Assembly: GCF_934424005.1 (NCBI RefSeq)
Contig: NZ_CAKRXI010000013.1
Coordinates: forward strand, 1 to 64,000
DNA from: an uncultured Blautia sp.
Lineage (GTDB): Bacteria > Bacillota > Clostridia > Lachnospirales > Lachnospiraceae
Length of the DNA stretch: 64,000 nucleotides
Reading direction: 5' to 3'
Shown here: piece by piece, positions 1 through 8,204 of the stretch
How the letters are laid out: each line of letters begins with the position of its first letter
How positions within the stretch are numbered: the stretch's first letter is position 1
Position numbers and translations under genes: made by a program
The notes under the pieces: generated by a model
Databases searched by the model: none
What the model was told of the DNA's origin: nothing
The model's input: the letters and a program-made list of their open reading frames with translations, nothing else

Positions 1-1
1 T

Positions 2-34
2 TACAATAAGATGAGAGATCTGGAACTTTTATAA
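2..34 (+). CDS. possible 3' end of an upstream gene
   Basis: One frame is open from the window edge for ten codons, ending in MRDLELL before a TAA at 32-34, and a ribosome site for the next gene follows about 12 bases later. This fits the tail of a preceding operon member, but it is too short to identify and may be chance. Confidence 0.25.
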   Translation, partial: YNKMRDLELL

Positions 35-54
35 AGAGACAGGAGCTGGCGATA

Positions 55-570
55 ATGATAATGGATCGATTGGAACGTTTCCGTTGTTACCAGAGAAGTG
101 TTCCGGAATTGTGGGATGCTGTACGTTTTGTGGAACGTGTTCAGAAAGAACAGCTTCCTCCGGGCAAATATCCGGTTGGCAAAGGATTTGCTTTTGTGCA
201 GGAAGGGAATACAAGAAGCTTCGAGGAAGCAGATTTTGAAGTACATCGTAATTACCTGGATGTACAAATCCTTCTGGACGGATCTGAGATGTGGGAATAT
301 GCAGACAGGGCAAATCTGACGATAAAGACTCCGTATGATCCGGAAGCTGATATTGAGTGGCTTTCCGGGCATGGAAGCAGAATTCAGATGAAACCGGGAA
401 TGTTTTATCTGGTTTATCCGGACGACGGACATAAACCATGCTGCCATGAGAAAGAACAGACATCTTATCGTAAGGTTGTTGTGAAGATAAAAATAGATAA
501 GCTGCTTCATGGTGTTCCAGCAATGGAAAGAACAGCAGTCTATGGCAAAGGAGATAGAAGATGGATATAA
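55..570 (+). CDS. YhcH/YjgK/YiaL family (DUF386) protein
   Basis: A 171-residue protein of the YhcH/YjgK/YiaL family, cupin-fold proteins found in sialic acid, gulonate and other sugar operons; some members act on sugar anomers or bind metal. Family signatures visible are the E-V-H-R-N-Y-x-D block around residues 62-69 and the Y-P-D-D-G-H-K-P block near residues 119-127, which supply the conserved histidines. The start at 55 has AGGAG nine bases upstream; a second in-frame ATG at 61 is an alternative. It overlaps the following dehydrogenase gene by ten bases, so the two are translationally linked. Family assignment is secure; the substrate is unknown. Its place beside microcompartment genes suggests work on a sugar feeding that organelle, which is inference. 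Confidence 0.85.
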   Translation: MIMDRLERFRCYQRSVPELWDAVRFVERVQKEQLPPGKYPVGKGFAFVQEGNTRSFEEADFEVHRNYLDVQILLDGSEMWEYADRANLTIKTPYDPEADIEWLSGHGSRIQMKPGMFYLVYPDDGHKPCCHEKEQTSYRKVVVKIKIDKLLHGVPAMERTAVYGKGDRRWI

Positions 571-1718
571 AGATTGACGAAATTGTAAAGCAGGTTCTGT
601 CTGAGATAGATGCTCCTTCCAGACCGGCACAGCCGAAAACGACCTTTGTATTAGAGGAAACACCGGTACTGACTGGAAGAGAAGTTGGAAAAACAGCGGT
701 TCTTGATTCTCAGGAAGATTATATGATCAAAAATTATGTTCTTCCGGAAGTCGGACCAAAAGAAATTCTTGTATGTGTGGAGGGATGTATGATTTCTCCT
801 TCCGATGTTACGGAATTTCTGAAAGAAAGAAGAGCAGCAGGGTCTTCTGCGCAGGGACAGGAAGGAACCGGTATCATCGTAAAGGTTGGAAGTGAGAATC
901 TTCAGGATGCCAAAGGAAATGTCCTGAAAGTAGGAGACAAAGTCATTGCGGCAAAGAAAGCCGGATTTGGCGGTGCTTCTACATATGGCGGCAGAAAGGC
1001 AAATACAGTTGCACCGAATGGATGGTTTGCAAATTACATCGTATTGCCGGTCGGACAGCAGGTATATCAGGTAAATGATCTGGATCTGGAATCCAGACTG
1101 CTGATCACAAGAAGTATTTCCATTTATACAGAAGTAGAACGCATGTCCAAAATGTGTAAACTGGATGCTGATAAAACAGCAGTTGTACTTGGATGTGGAA
1201 TGGAAGGTCTTCTGACTGTGGCTGCATTAAAAACACTTGGAATCAATAAAATTATTGTAATTGACAAAGAAAGTGAAAAATCTCGTGCAATGGAATTTGG
1301 AGCATGGGAATTTATTGGTTCCCATGGAAAAAATGGTGTTGCAGGTGTGCAGGACAAGATCCGTGCTGCGGCAGGTGATATGGCAGATGCAGTATTTATC
1401 TGTACAGATTCTCCTATGGGCAGAAATGTAGCAAGAAGATTTATGAAAAACAGCGGAAGCATTTGCGAAATGGGATTTCTTTGTGGATGGAGAAGAACTC
1501 CTACAGCGAGATATTTTGAAGACAGCATGCCGGCTGGTGGAAGATTTTATGCAGCAAGAGATTATGAAAACTGCATGAATTTCCTGGCAAAAGCAGCAGA
1601 AATGAAACTTCCTCTGTATAAACTGATTACACATAGATATAAATTAGATGAGATCAATGAGGCTATGTGGACTGTAGTACGTGAAGAAGGCCTGGGTATT
1701 GCAGTGTTTAATCGCTAA
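561..1718 (+). CDS. medium-chain dehydrogenase/reductase with N-terminal BMC encapsulation-like helix
   Basis: A 385-residue medium-chain dehydrogenase/reductase. The catalytic GroES-like domain covers about residues 50-200 and the Rossmann NAD(P) domain follows, with a V-L-G-C-G-M-E-G glycine-rich turn near residue 215. The first 18 residues (MDIKIDEIVKQVLSEI) form an amphipathic helix followed by a Pro/Ala/Lys linker, the usual look of a peptide that targets enzymes into bacterial microcompartments. At the zinc site the first Cys (V-E-G-C-M-I-S) is kept, but the G-H-E histidine is replaced (G-Q-E), and no structural-zinc cysteine lobe is seen, so metal use may be altered. AAGGAG lies just before the start inside the preceding gene. 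Likely an aldehyde/alcohol or sugar-phosphate reductase working with the shell genes at 2020-2646; the exact reaction cannot be read. Confidence 0.75.
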   Translation: MDIKIDEIVKQVLSEIDAPSRPAQPKTTFVLEETPVLTGREVGKTAVLDSQEDYMIKNYVLPEVGPKEILVCVEGCMISPSDVTEFLKERRAAGSSAQGQEGTGIIVKVGSENLQDAKGNVLKVGDKVIAAKKAGFGGASTYGGRKANTVAPNGWFANYIVLPVGQQVYQVNDLDLESRLLITRSISIYTEVERMSKMCKLDADKTAVVLGCGMEGLLTVAALKTLGINKIIVIDKESEKSRAMEFGAWEFIGSHGKNGVAGVQDKIRAAAGDMADAVFICTDSPMGRNVARRFMKNSGSICEMGFLCGWRRTPTARYFEDSMPAGGRFYAARDYENCMNFLAKAAEMKLPLYKLITHRYKLDEINEAMWTVVREEGLGIAVFNR

Positions 1719-1924
1719 GGAAATTCCTATGAAATTTTATTCAAGAATGCCCTCGGCATTCTTGCTGCGAGATGCACGTCATGCAATGCATGACATATTC
1801 TTCTGTGCATCTCTGCAATCCTGCCGGAGGCTATATCAGATGGGAGATTGAATCCCACCACTGATATAATTTTGTTGCTCATCATCTGCAGAGGTGGGAG
1901 TCATCTCACATCTGATATAACCAG
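1719..1924. repeat. cluster of inverted repeats between the dehydrogenase and shell genes
   Basis: This gene-free stretch is packed with pairing sequence. A perfect 10-base-pair hairpin lies at 1742-1764. A nested structure at 1769-1813 has a GAGATGCAC/GTGCATCTC outer arm around a perfect GTCATGCA/TGCATGAC hairpin. Two related TATATCAG-containing palindromic blocks lie at about 1831-1870 and 1891-1922. No T-run follows them, so they are not simple terminators; the terminator comes after. They could be an interspersed repeat element or mRNA 3' processing structures. Confidence 0.5.
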
Positions 1925-1965
1925 AAAACCACATCGGATTATTTCCGGTGTGGTTTTTTGTTGTT
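1925..1965 (+). terminator. rho-independent terminator after the dehydrogenase
   Basis: An 11-base stem (1927-1937 with 1945-1955, one G-U pair) is followed by TTTTTTGTTGTTT. Confidence 0.8.
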
Positions 1966-1975
1966 TCTTGGCAAT

Positions 1976-2005
1976 GAAAAAAGAGACCTGATACAGACAG
2001 GTCTC
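1976..2005 (-). terminator. terminator of the BMC shell operon
   Basis: A perfect GAGACCTG/CAGGTCTC stem at 1983-2005 is followed on the minus strand by a run of six Ts, 15 bases after the shell gene stop. Confidence 0.8.
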
Positions 2006-2019
2006 CGAACAAACAATGA

Positions 2020-2310
2020 TTATGCAAAATGATGCCGGGCAGCATCTTCTTCTACAAGACGTACAGTTTCTTCAGAAGGATTGGAGATCACTGCCGCAAG
2101 AATAATATCGCATGGTGGATTCTGTTTCACAGACTCTACAGCAGCAGTAACAGCAGATACATCACCGCTCATAAAAATAACTTCATGTCCACCGCATTTG
2201 CCGTTCCATGTACGAAAAGATACGTCTGCTGTTTTGAGCATCTGGTCAATGACCATAACTGCATTACAGCTTCCTAATACTTCAACTAATCCGAATGCTC
2301 CGTATTTCAT
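2020..2310 (-). CDS. BMC-domain microcompartment shell protein
   Basis: A 96-residue single BMC-domain (PF00936) protein of the hexamer-forming type. The start M-K-Y-G-A-F-G-L-V-E-V and the later S-G-D-V-S-A-V-T-A-A-V segment match the beta1 strand and the signature helix of EutM/PduA-like shell proteins. Six copies tile the facets of a protein organelle, with a small central pore for substrates. The C-terminus adds an acidic helical tail beyond the domain core. GAGGATC precedes the ATG. It is the second gene of a two-gene minus-strand operon with the shell gene at 2347-2646. Family certain; which microcompartment it belongs to is not known, because the signature enzymes lie outside the window or elsewhere. 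Confidence 0.9.
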   Translation of the reverse strand: MKYGAFGLVEVLGSCNAVMVIDQMLKTADVSFRTWNGKCGGHEVIFMSGDVSAVTAAVESVKQNPPCDIILAAVISNPSEETVRLVEEDAARHHFA

Positions 2311-2346
2311 AGTATGATCCTCACTTTAATCAAATATTCAGGGTTA

Positions 2347-2646
2347 TTATTTACCTGCTGTCATATACATAGCCGGTTCTGTGTCATGAGCAGGAGAAGC
2401 AATGATCGTATGAGAAAAAATCTTTGTCAGCGGCTCAGCTACTTTAAGGGCTGCATCCATTGCAGCAGTTACATCGGATACTGAACCACGCATTTTTACG
2501 CATGCACCGGCACCAAGACGATTACGTTCAATATTCTGAATTTTTACATTGGCTGCTTTGGAAGCAGCGTCAAGTGCTACGAAGCAGGCAGCAAGACTGT
2601 CAAGTTCAAAGATACCAACTGCCATGCCGTTATAATTCTCAGCCAT
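2347..2646 (-). CDS. BMC-domain microcompartment shell protein
   Basis: A 99-residue BMC-domain protein, first gene of the shell operon. The A-V-G-I-F-E-L-D-S-L start strand, the K-A-A-N-V-K-I segment and R-G-S-V-S-D-V-T-A-A-M-D-A-A mark the fold. The start was set at 2646 because GGAGG lies four bases upstream; a longer in-frame extension to 2688 would add 14 hydrophobic residues with no ribosome site. It differs clearly from the neighbouring shell protein, so the two probably form distinct hexamers in one shell. A good minus-strand promoter lies at 2704-2732. Confidence 0.9.
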   Translation of the reverse strand: MAENYNGMAVGIFELDSLAACFVALDAASKAANVKIQNIERNRLGAGACVKMRGSVSDVTAAMDAALKVAEPLTKIFSHTIIASPAHDTEPAMYMTAGK

Positions 2647-2703
2647 AATACCTCCATCAATCATTATATAGAATATGATTTTATACATTTTTATATTAAT
2701 ATA

Positions 2704-2732
2704 ATTATACCTTTTTTTTCGCTGAAATACAA
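2704..2732 (-). promoter_or_regulatory. promoter of the BMC shell operon
   Basis: On the minus strand, TTGTAT and TATAAT are separated by 17 bases, about 57 bases before the shell gene start. The region is shared with the divergent MATE gene, which has its own TATAAT at 2789-2794. Confidence 0.6.
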
Positions 2733-2813
2733 GAAAAAAATATGATTTTTTGTGGCTTTTATTTGTGGTTTTTTGTTGGATTGAATAGTATAATAGTAGG
2801 AGAGGTGAGGAAA

Positions 2814-4172
2814 ATGAAAGTACATCAGACGGATTTTTCTAAGGGAAATGTTTATCGAAATATTCTTGAAGTGTCGATACCAATGACGCTGGCGCAACTT
2901 TTGAATCTGCTGTATAACATTGTGGATCGTATGTATATTGGAAGAATTCCCGGAGCAGGGGCAACAGCTCTTACGGGAGTTGGAATCTGTTTTCCGGTAA
3001 TTACAATGATCACTGCATTTACATATCTCTTTGGCAATGGTGGAAGTCCTCTTTGTGCGATGGAACTTGGAAGGGGAAATCATGAAGAGGCAGAGAAACT
3101 GATGGGAAATACATGTTCCATGCTTTTGATCTCAAGTGTCGTTCTGATGGTGGTGAGCTATCTGTTTTATAAGCCGATTCTTTATGCTTTTGGAGCCAGT
3201 GATGTGACATTTCCGTATGCGGGCGATTATATAAGAATCTATCTGATTGGAACTCCGTTTGTAATGATTTCTCTTGGTCTGAATCCTTTTATAAATTGTC
3301 AGGGATTCGGAAATATGGGGATGATGACGGTTTTGATCGGTGCTGTGTTAAATATTATTCTGGATCCACTGTTTATTTTTGGAATGCATATGGGAGTAAA
3401 GGGTGCTGCACTTGCTACTATCATTTCTCAAATCTGTTCAGGAATATGGGTATTGAGATTTCTTACAGGAAAAAAGGTCACGTTGCATCTGACTCGTAGT
3501 GCAATGAAGATAGAATGGATGCGGGTCAAAGGCATTATGGCACTTGGAATTTCGGGATTTATGATGCAGTTTACCAATGGCCTGGTGCAGATATTCTGTA
3601 ATTCTACGCTGCATATGTATGGAGGAGATATTTATGTAGGGGTTATGACCGTATTGAATTCTGTGCGGGATATTGCGACTATGATGGTACATGGCCTGAC
3701 AAATGGAGCGTCACCTGTTATGAGTTTTAATTATGGTGAGAAGAAGTTTAAAAAGGTCAGGCAGGCAATTAAATTTGTTACAGTAGTGTGTTTTAGTTAT
3801 GCGATGTTTGTGTGGGGAATTATTAAGATCATACCGGGATTTTTTATAAAATTATTTAACAGTGATCCGGTTTTGCTGGAAAAAGGTGTTCCGGCCCTGC
3901 ATATTTATTTTTTTGGCTTTTGCTTCATGGCACTGCAGTTTACAGGACAGTCTGTATTTGTAGCACTTGGAAAGGCAAAAAAAGCAACATTTTTTTCAAT
4001 CTTTCGTAAGGTGATCATTGTAGTGCCACTGACAATATTGTTGCCGCAGGTTGATGGTTTGGGTGTGGATGGCGTCTTTTGGGCAGAACCAATCTCGAAT
4101 CTGATCGGTGGATGTGCCTGCTTTTTTACAATGCTTGCCACGATCCTGCCAGAGCTAAAAGAGAAAAAGTAG
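2814..4172 (+). CDS. MATE family multidrug/metabolite efflux transporter
   Basis: A 452-residue multipass membrane protein of the MATE family, which exports organic cations, drugs or metabolites in exchange for Na+ or H+. About twelve hydrophobic segments are visible. The N-terminal I-P-M-T-L-A-Q-L-L-N-L-L-Y-N-I-V-D-R-M-Y-I-G-like block is the family hallmark and recurs in weaker form in the second half (G-I-S-G-F-M-M-Q-F-T-N). The start at 2814 was preferred because AGGTGAGGAA sits directly upstream; an in-frame start at 2742 would add 24 residues without a ribosome site. It is monocistronic between a divergent shell operon and a strong terminator. Substrate unknown. Confidence 0.9.
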   Translation: MKVHQTDFSKGNVYRNILEVSIPMTLAQLLNLLYNIVDRMYIGRIPGAGATALTGVGICFPVITMITAFTYLFGNGGSPLCAMELGRGNHEEAEKLMGNTCSMLLISSVVLMVVSYLFYKPILYAFGASDVTFPYAGDYIRIYLIGTPFVMISLGLNPFINCQGFGNMGMMTVLIGAVLNIILDPLFIFGMHMGVKGAALATIISQICSGIWVLRFLTGKKVTLHLTRSAMKIEWMRVKGIMALGISGFMMQFTNGLVQIFCNSTLHMYGGDIYVGVMTVLNSVRDIATMMVHGLTNGASPVMSFNYGEKKFKKVRQAIKFVTVVCFSYAMFVWGIIKIIPGFFIKLFNSDPVLLEKGVPALHIYFFGFCFMALQFTGQSVFVALGKAKKATFFSIFRKVIIVVPLTILLPQVDGLGVDGVFWAEPISNLIGGCACFFTMLATILPELKEKK

Positions 4173-4209
4173 TATGATCTGGTTTTTGACCAGATTATAC
4201 TACTTTTTT
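4168..4209. terminator. bidirectional terminator between MATE and carbamate kinase genes
   Basis: A long stem (AGTAGTAT.ATCTGGT with ACCAGAT.ATACTACT, one mismatch) ends in TTTTTT and overlaps the MATE stop codon. The minus-strand side can serve the carbamate kinase operon. Confidence 0.85.
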
Positions 4210-4227
4210 ATATCATGGCATTGATAT

Positions 4228-5172
4228 TTAAATATGAATTTTGGTTCCGGTCTTGCCCTGAATACCGTCTTTGGCTTTTTCGAGAAGCGTGATCATGGCT
4301 GTGCGTCCTTCTTTGGAAGAGGCAAAATCCATGGCCGCCTGTACTTTGGGAAGCATGGAACCTGGTGCAAACTGACCTTCGTCTACATATTTCTCGGCTT
4401 CTTCAACTGTCATCTCATCAAGCCACTTCTCATTTTCTTTACCGAAGTTTACAGCAACTTTTTCGACTGCTGTCAGAATGATCAGCATGTCGGCATCGAG
4501 TTCTTTGGCAAGTAAGCAGCTTGCAAAATCTTTATCAATAACGGCTGATGCACCTTTCAGGTGATCACCCTGTAATGTGACAGGAATTCCTCCACCACCG
4601 CAGCAGATAACAATTTTGTTTGCATCTACAAGACTGTTGATCGCATCCTGTTCTACGATTTCAACTGGCTTCGGGGAAGCAACGACACGGCGGTATCCGC
4701 GACCGGCATCTTCTTTCATAACATAACCATATGCTTTTTCAGCATGTTCAGCCTGTTCTCTGGTCATGAAATGCCCGATTGGTTTGCTTGGATTCTGGAA
4801 GGCCGGATCGTTTTCATCGACACGTACCTGCGTAACAACAGTTACGACCGGTGTGCGCATAAATCCGCGTTTACGAAGTTCTTCACGAAGCGCATTCTGC
4901 AGGTCATATCCGATGTATGCCTGGCTCATGGCAACACAGACGGAGAGAGGCGTGTTTGGCTGGTTTGCGTCTTCTCTGGAAAGAGCTGCCATGGCATTGT
5001 TGATCATACCTACCTGTGGGCCATTTCCATGAACAACAACAACCTGATGCCCTTCTTCAATCAGATCACACAGGGCTTTTGCTGTGGTTTTGACGGCCTG
5101 CATCTGTTCAGGGAGTGTATTGCCAAGGGCGTTTCCGCCCAGAGCAATCACAATTCTTTTTCTTTTATACAT
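4228..5172 (-). CDS. arcC: carbamate kinase (YqeA/ArcC)
   Basis: A 314-residue carbamate kinase, normal length for the family. It transfers phosphate between carbamoyl phosphate and ADP, giving ATP plus carbamate (then NH3 and CO2). Visible hallmarks are I-A-L-G-G-N-A-L-G at residues 9-17, V-V-V-H-G-N-G-P-Q-V-G near 45-55, the central V-V-A-S-P-K-P segment and the I-C-C-G-G-G-G-I-P nucleotide loop. It is the last gene of the minus-strand ygeX-ygeY-ygeW-arcC run, 24 bases after ygeW, with GGTAGG as ribosome site. In that setting it would harvest ATP from the carbamoyl group released by the YgeW step. Function is certain; pathway role is inferred from context. Confidence 0.95.
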   Translation of the reverse strand: MYKRKRIVIALGGNALGNTLPEQMQAVKTTAKALCDLIEEGHQVVVVHGNGPQVGMINNAMAALSREDANQPNTPLSVCVAMSQAYIGYDLQNALREELRKRGFMRTPVVTVVTQVRVDENDPAFQNPSKPIGHFMTREQAEHAEKAYGYVMKEDAGRGYRRVVASPKPVEIVEQDAINSLVDANKIVICCGGGGIPVTLQGDHLKGASAVIDKDFASCLLAKELDADMLIILTAVEKVAVNFGKENEKWLDEMTVEEAEKYVDEGQFAPGSMLPKVQAAMDFASSKEGRTAMITLLEKAKDGIQGKTGTKIHI

Positions 5173-5196
5173 TGTAAAAACCTACCCGATAAAAAA

Positions 5197-6390
5197 TTAT
5201 TTCATGATTCTTGGTGCAGCTTTTACTTCCAGTTTCTTCAGGATATCCTGCGGATTTTCAAATTTGGAAAGCATGATCATAGCTGCAATGATATATGGTT
5301 TGAAGCTTGCTTCTTTATAAAGCGGGATTCTGTAACGGTCAAATACGGATGCATCAACTTCACCTGTTTCGCAGCTTACACCTGTGATATCAGCTGGCAG
5401 ACAGTGCAGATAGAGAGCTTTTCCGTCTTTTGTTGTTTTCATGAGTTCTTCTGTGCAAGCCCAGTCTTTGTGTTCAGCATTCTGAGCAAGAAGTTCTTTT
5501 TCAAGTTTGTCGATTCCGTCGAAATCGCCTTCAGCATAGAGGTTGGTACGTTTTTCCATAGCTGCGAATGGAGCCCAGCTCTTAGGATATACGATATCAG
5601 CATCTTTGAATGCTTCTTCCATGCTGTTTGTCTTTGTGAAGGAACCACCTGTAGCTTCAGCGTTCTTCTTAGCGATTTCTTCAACTTCCGGCATTACATC
5701 ATATCCTTCCGGATGAGCAAGAACTACGTCCATACCGAAACGAGTCATCAGACCGATAACACCCTGCGGAACGGAGAGCGGTTTGCCGTAAGAAGGAGAA
5801 TAAGCCCATGTCATAGCAAGTTTTTTGCCTTTGAGGTTCTCTACACCGCCGAATTCGTGGATGATGTGGAGCATATCTGCCATACACTGTGTCGGGTGGT
5901 CAACGTCACACTGAAGGTTTACAAGAGTAGGTCTCTGCTCAAGAATTCCATCTTTGTTTCCTTCTGTAACAGCGTCCATGAATTCTTTCTGGTATGCATG
6001 ACCTTTGCCGATGTACATATCATCGCGGATACCGATTACATCAGCCATAAAGGAAACCATGTTTGCTGTTTCACGAACAGTTTCACCGTGTGCAATCTGA
6101 GATTTTTTCTCATCAAGATCCTGTACTTCCAGGCCAAGAAGGTTACAAGCGGAAGCGAAAGAGAAACGTGTACGTGTAGAGTTGTCACGGAAGATGGAGA
6201 TTCCAAGACCGCTTTCGAATACTTTTGTGGAAATGTTGTTTTCTCTCATGAAACGAAGTGCGTCTGCTACTGTGAATACTGCTTCGAGTTCTTCATCTGT
6301 TTTGTCCCATGTCCAGAAGAAGTCGTTGTTGTACATTTCTTTGAAGTTAAGTTTGTTGAGTTTGTCGATGTAATCCTGTAAAGTTTTCAT
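5197..6390 (-). CDS. ygeW: knotted carbamoyltransferase YgeW
   Basis: A 397-residue aspartate/ornithine carbamoyltransferase superfamily protein of the YgeW type. The carbamoyl-phosphate loop is F-R-D-N-S-T-R-T-R (the usual S-T-R-T), followed by the Q-x-x-H-G-E-T block. The family's long form is seen, with C-D-V-D-H-P-T-Q in place of the usual D-H-P-x-Q and H-C-L-P-A-D near the C-terminus. YgeW members do not use ornithine or aspartate; in anaerobic purine breakdown they are thought to act on a ureido intermediate and hand carbamoyl phosphate to carbamate kinase. The start at 6390 follows AGGAGA; upstream in-frame codons lack a ribosome site. A 459-base structured leader separates it from ygeY. 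Confidence 0.93.
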   Translation of the reverse strand: MKTLQDYIDKLNKLNFKEMYNNDFFWTWDKTDEELEAVFTVADALRFMRENNISTKVFESGLGISIFRDNSTRTRFSFASACNLLGLEVQDLDEKKSQIAHGETVRETANMVSFMADVIGIRDDMYIGKGHAYQKEFMDAVTEGNKDGILEQRPTLVNLQCDVDHPTQCMADMLHIIHEFGGVENLKGKKLAMTWAYSPSYGKPLSVPQGVIGLMTRFGMDVVLAHPEGYDVMPEVEEIAKKNAEATGGSFTKTNSMEEAFKDADIVYPKSWAPFAAMEKRTNLYAEGDFDGIDKLEKELLAQNAEHKDWACTEELMKTTKDGKALYLHCLPADITGVSCETGEVDASVFDRYRIPLYKEASFKPYIIAAMIMLSKFENPQDILKKLEVKAAPRIMK

Positions 6391-6849
6391 TCTATTCTCC
6401 TTTTGTGTGAGGGAAGTGTATGACTGATGAGTGTTGGAAACGTGTGCGTAATCATATATATGTATATATGACATGTGGCTGAATCAAATATTTCAACGGA
6501 GACGCGTTTGCACTTACTTCGACTGGCAGCGGTACATAAGGGATTAAAAAACAATCCCTAAGTACCGGCCGTCTCAGATCATCTCCTTATGAAATATTTA
6601 TTCGCCACCTTGTGCGTGATATCTTTAAAACGCACACGATATATACACATCCTCCAGTCAACAGCTTCCCGTTAGTGTGGTTGTGGTTTGTTATTAGTTA
6701 AGTTAATATCCTTCTGATCTGACAGTGTATTACTACTGTGCTTTTAGCCCCAAGGGTGTGCAGAGGGAGCGGGGCTTCGCTCCCTTTGCGTAGTTTAAAG
6801 AAGTTCGTTCTTTATAAGTTCAAAGAAGCTTGTTCTTTGTTTCTCTTTC
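6391..6849 (-). promoter_or_regulatory. 459-base ygeY-ygeW gap with RNA-like structure
   Basis: No gene is seen here. Just after the ygeY stop (6765-6839) come three small hairpins, two with nearly the same AAAGAA/TTCTTT stem. Further along the minus strand is a local GTGCGT/ACGCAC hairpin (about 6611-6636), then the nested element at 6486-6599, then a second ACGCACACG copy at about 6444-6452 that could pair with the first CGTGTGCGT instead. Such mutually exclusive pairing is typical of a regulatory leader. No convincing promoter was found. Confidence 0.5.
6486..6599 (-). ncRNA. candidate structured leader RNA (riboswitch-like) before ygeW
   Basis: On the minus strand four stems nest: a perfect 10-base-pair outer stem (6590-6599 with 6486-6495), GAGACG/CGTCTC (6570-6575 with 6499-6504), CGGTAC/GTACCG (6562-6567 with 6530-6535) and GGGATT/AATCCC (6553-6558 with 6540-6545). 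The outer joining strands are purine-rich and uneven (about 14 and 3 bases), and about 25 unpaired bases lie on one side between the second and third stems, as in ligand pockets. It does not match the TPP, cobalamin, SAM, purine, lysine, glycine or T-box signatures I know. The structure is seen in the sequence; a regulatory role is inference. Confidence 0.5.
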
Positions 6850-8160
6850 TTATTTACAATAAGAAGCAGGCAGAGCTGCATAAACCGCTGCGCATCTTAC
6901 GAGGTCGATCTTCCAGGTTTTTTCGTTTGGTGCATGTGCCTGTGCCTCTGCTCCAGGACCGAATCCGATGCAAGGGATTCCATTACGTCCCATGATGGAT
7001 ACGCCGTTTGTGGAGAATGTCCATTTATCTGTAAGTGGGCGTGATTTTCGCATTTCTTCTGTTTCAGCATTTCCAAGACGGGTTTCGCCATACAGGTTTT
7101 TGTATGCGTCTTCAAGAGCTTTTGTTACTTTGTGATCTTTCGGAATAGCCCATGTCGGGAAGTAGCACTCGATTTCGTATTTGCATCCTGTGTAGGAAGG
7201 ACGATCATAGTTATACATGGATACAACTACGTCATCACCGTATTTCTGAACGCTTGGAAGTGCACGGATCTCATCCAGGCAGCTTTCCCATGTTTCTCCG
7301 AATGTCATACGACGGTCAAGAGATACTGCACAGGAGTCAGCTACTGCACAACGGCTAGGAGAGGTGTAGAAAATCTGAGATACAGTTACAGTACCGCGTC
7401 CAAGGAAACGAGCCTCTTCCCAGTCAGGGTTGAATTTTGGATTGAGCATTTTCACAAGACCTTTGATCTCGGTTTCGTCAGCATCATCGTTTTCATTAAG
7501 GGAACGTACGTCCTGGAGGATATCAGCCATTTTGTAGATAGCGTTGTCACCACGTTCCGGAGCAGAACCATGGCAGGAAACACCTTTGACATCAATACGG
7601 ATCTCCATACGTCCGCGCTGTCCCCTGTAAATACCACCGTCAGTTGGCTCTGTAGAAACTACGAATTCCGGACGGATCTTGTCTTCGTTGATGATGTACT
7701 GCCAGCAGAGACCATCACAGTCTTCTTCCTGAACAGTTCCGACTACCATGATCTTGCATCCTTCCGGAATCAGATCCATGTCTTTCATGATTCTGGCACC
7801 GTATACAGCAGATACGAGACCGCCGCACTGGTCAGATACGCCACGTCCACCGATTTCTTCTTCTGTTTCGTATCCTTCGTATGGGTCGAAGTTCCAGTTT
7901 TCGATGTTTCCGATACCAACGGTGTCGATATGAGCATCAAAAGCGATGATCTTATCGCCGGTTCCCATGTAACCGATAACGTTACCCTGTGGATCAATAG
8001 TAACTTCGTCGAAGTTCAGTTTTTTCATTTCAGCTTCGATTGTTTCGATATGTTTTCTTTCGTCGCAGCTTTCTCCAGGATTCTTAACGATCGCTCTTAA
8101 GAATCTGACCATATCTTCCTGATAATTCTGAGCAACTTCTTTGATTTTGCCGTAATCCAT
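6850..8160 (-). CDS. ygeY: YgeY-type M20 family peptidase/deacylase
   Basis: A 436-residue M20 metallohydrolase of the YgeY type, annotated in databases as a putative selenium-metabolism hydrolase. The dinuclear zinc ligands are visible: F-D-A-H-I-D-T-V near residue 74, the Q-E-E-D-C-D-G glutamate pair near 147, S-T-E-P-T near 173 and the late A-Q-A-H-A-P-N histidine near 415. A dimerisation insert lies between. The family cleaves amide bonds; in the purine-degradation gene set it is placed between YgeW and YgeX steps. The start follows GGGAGGTACTTTAAA. It sits 44 bases after ygeX in the same operon. Family certain, substrate inferred. Confidence 0.9.
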   Translation of the reverse strand: MDYGKIKEVAQNYQEDMVRFLRAIVKNPGESCDERKHIETIEAEMKKLNFDEVTIDPQGNVIGYMGTGDKIIAFDAHIDTVGIGNIENWNFDPYEGYETEEEIGGRGVSDQCGGLVSAVYGARIMKDMDLIPEGCKIMVVGTVQEEDCDGLCWQYIINEDKIRPEFVVSTEPTDGGIYRGQRGRMEIRIDVKGVSCHGSAPERGDNAIYKMADILQDVRSLNENDDADETEIKGLVKMLNPKFNPDWEEARFLGRGTVTVSQIFYTSPSRCAVADSCAVSLDRRMTFGETWESCLDEIRALPSVQKYGDDVVVSMYNYDRPSYTGCKYEIECYFPTWAIPKDHKVTKALEDAYKNLYGETRLGNAETEEMRKSRPLTDKWTFSTNGVSIMGRNGIPCIGFGPGAEAQAHAPNEKTWKIDLVRCAAVYAALPASYCK

Positions 8161-8204
8161 TTTAAAGTACCTCCCATATATATGAAATAATTTTTGAGTT
8201 TTGA

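Noticed and set aside
4744..6381. Long open frame of 545 codons on the plus strand
   Set aside because: It lies antisense to carbamate kinase and ygeW, is Cys/Phe-rich with no family likeness, and lacks a ribosome site; a shadow of real genes.
6486..6599. Known riboswitch or T-box
   Set aside because: No T-box AGGGTGGTACCGCG motif, no TPP, cobalamin, SAM, lysine, purine, glycine or Moco signature could be matched.
7132..8100. 322-codon open frame on the plus strand
   Set aside because: Antisense to ygeY with no recognisable domain or ribosome site.
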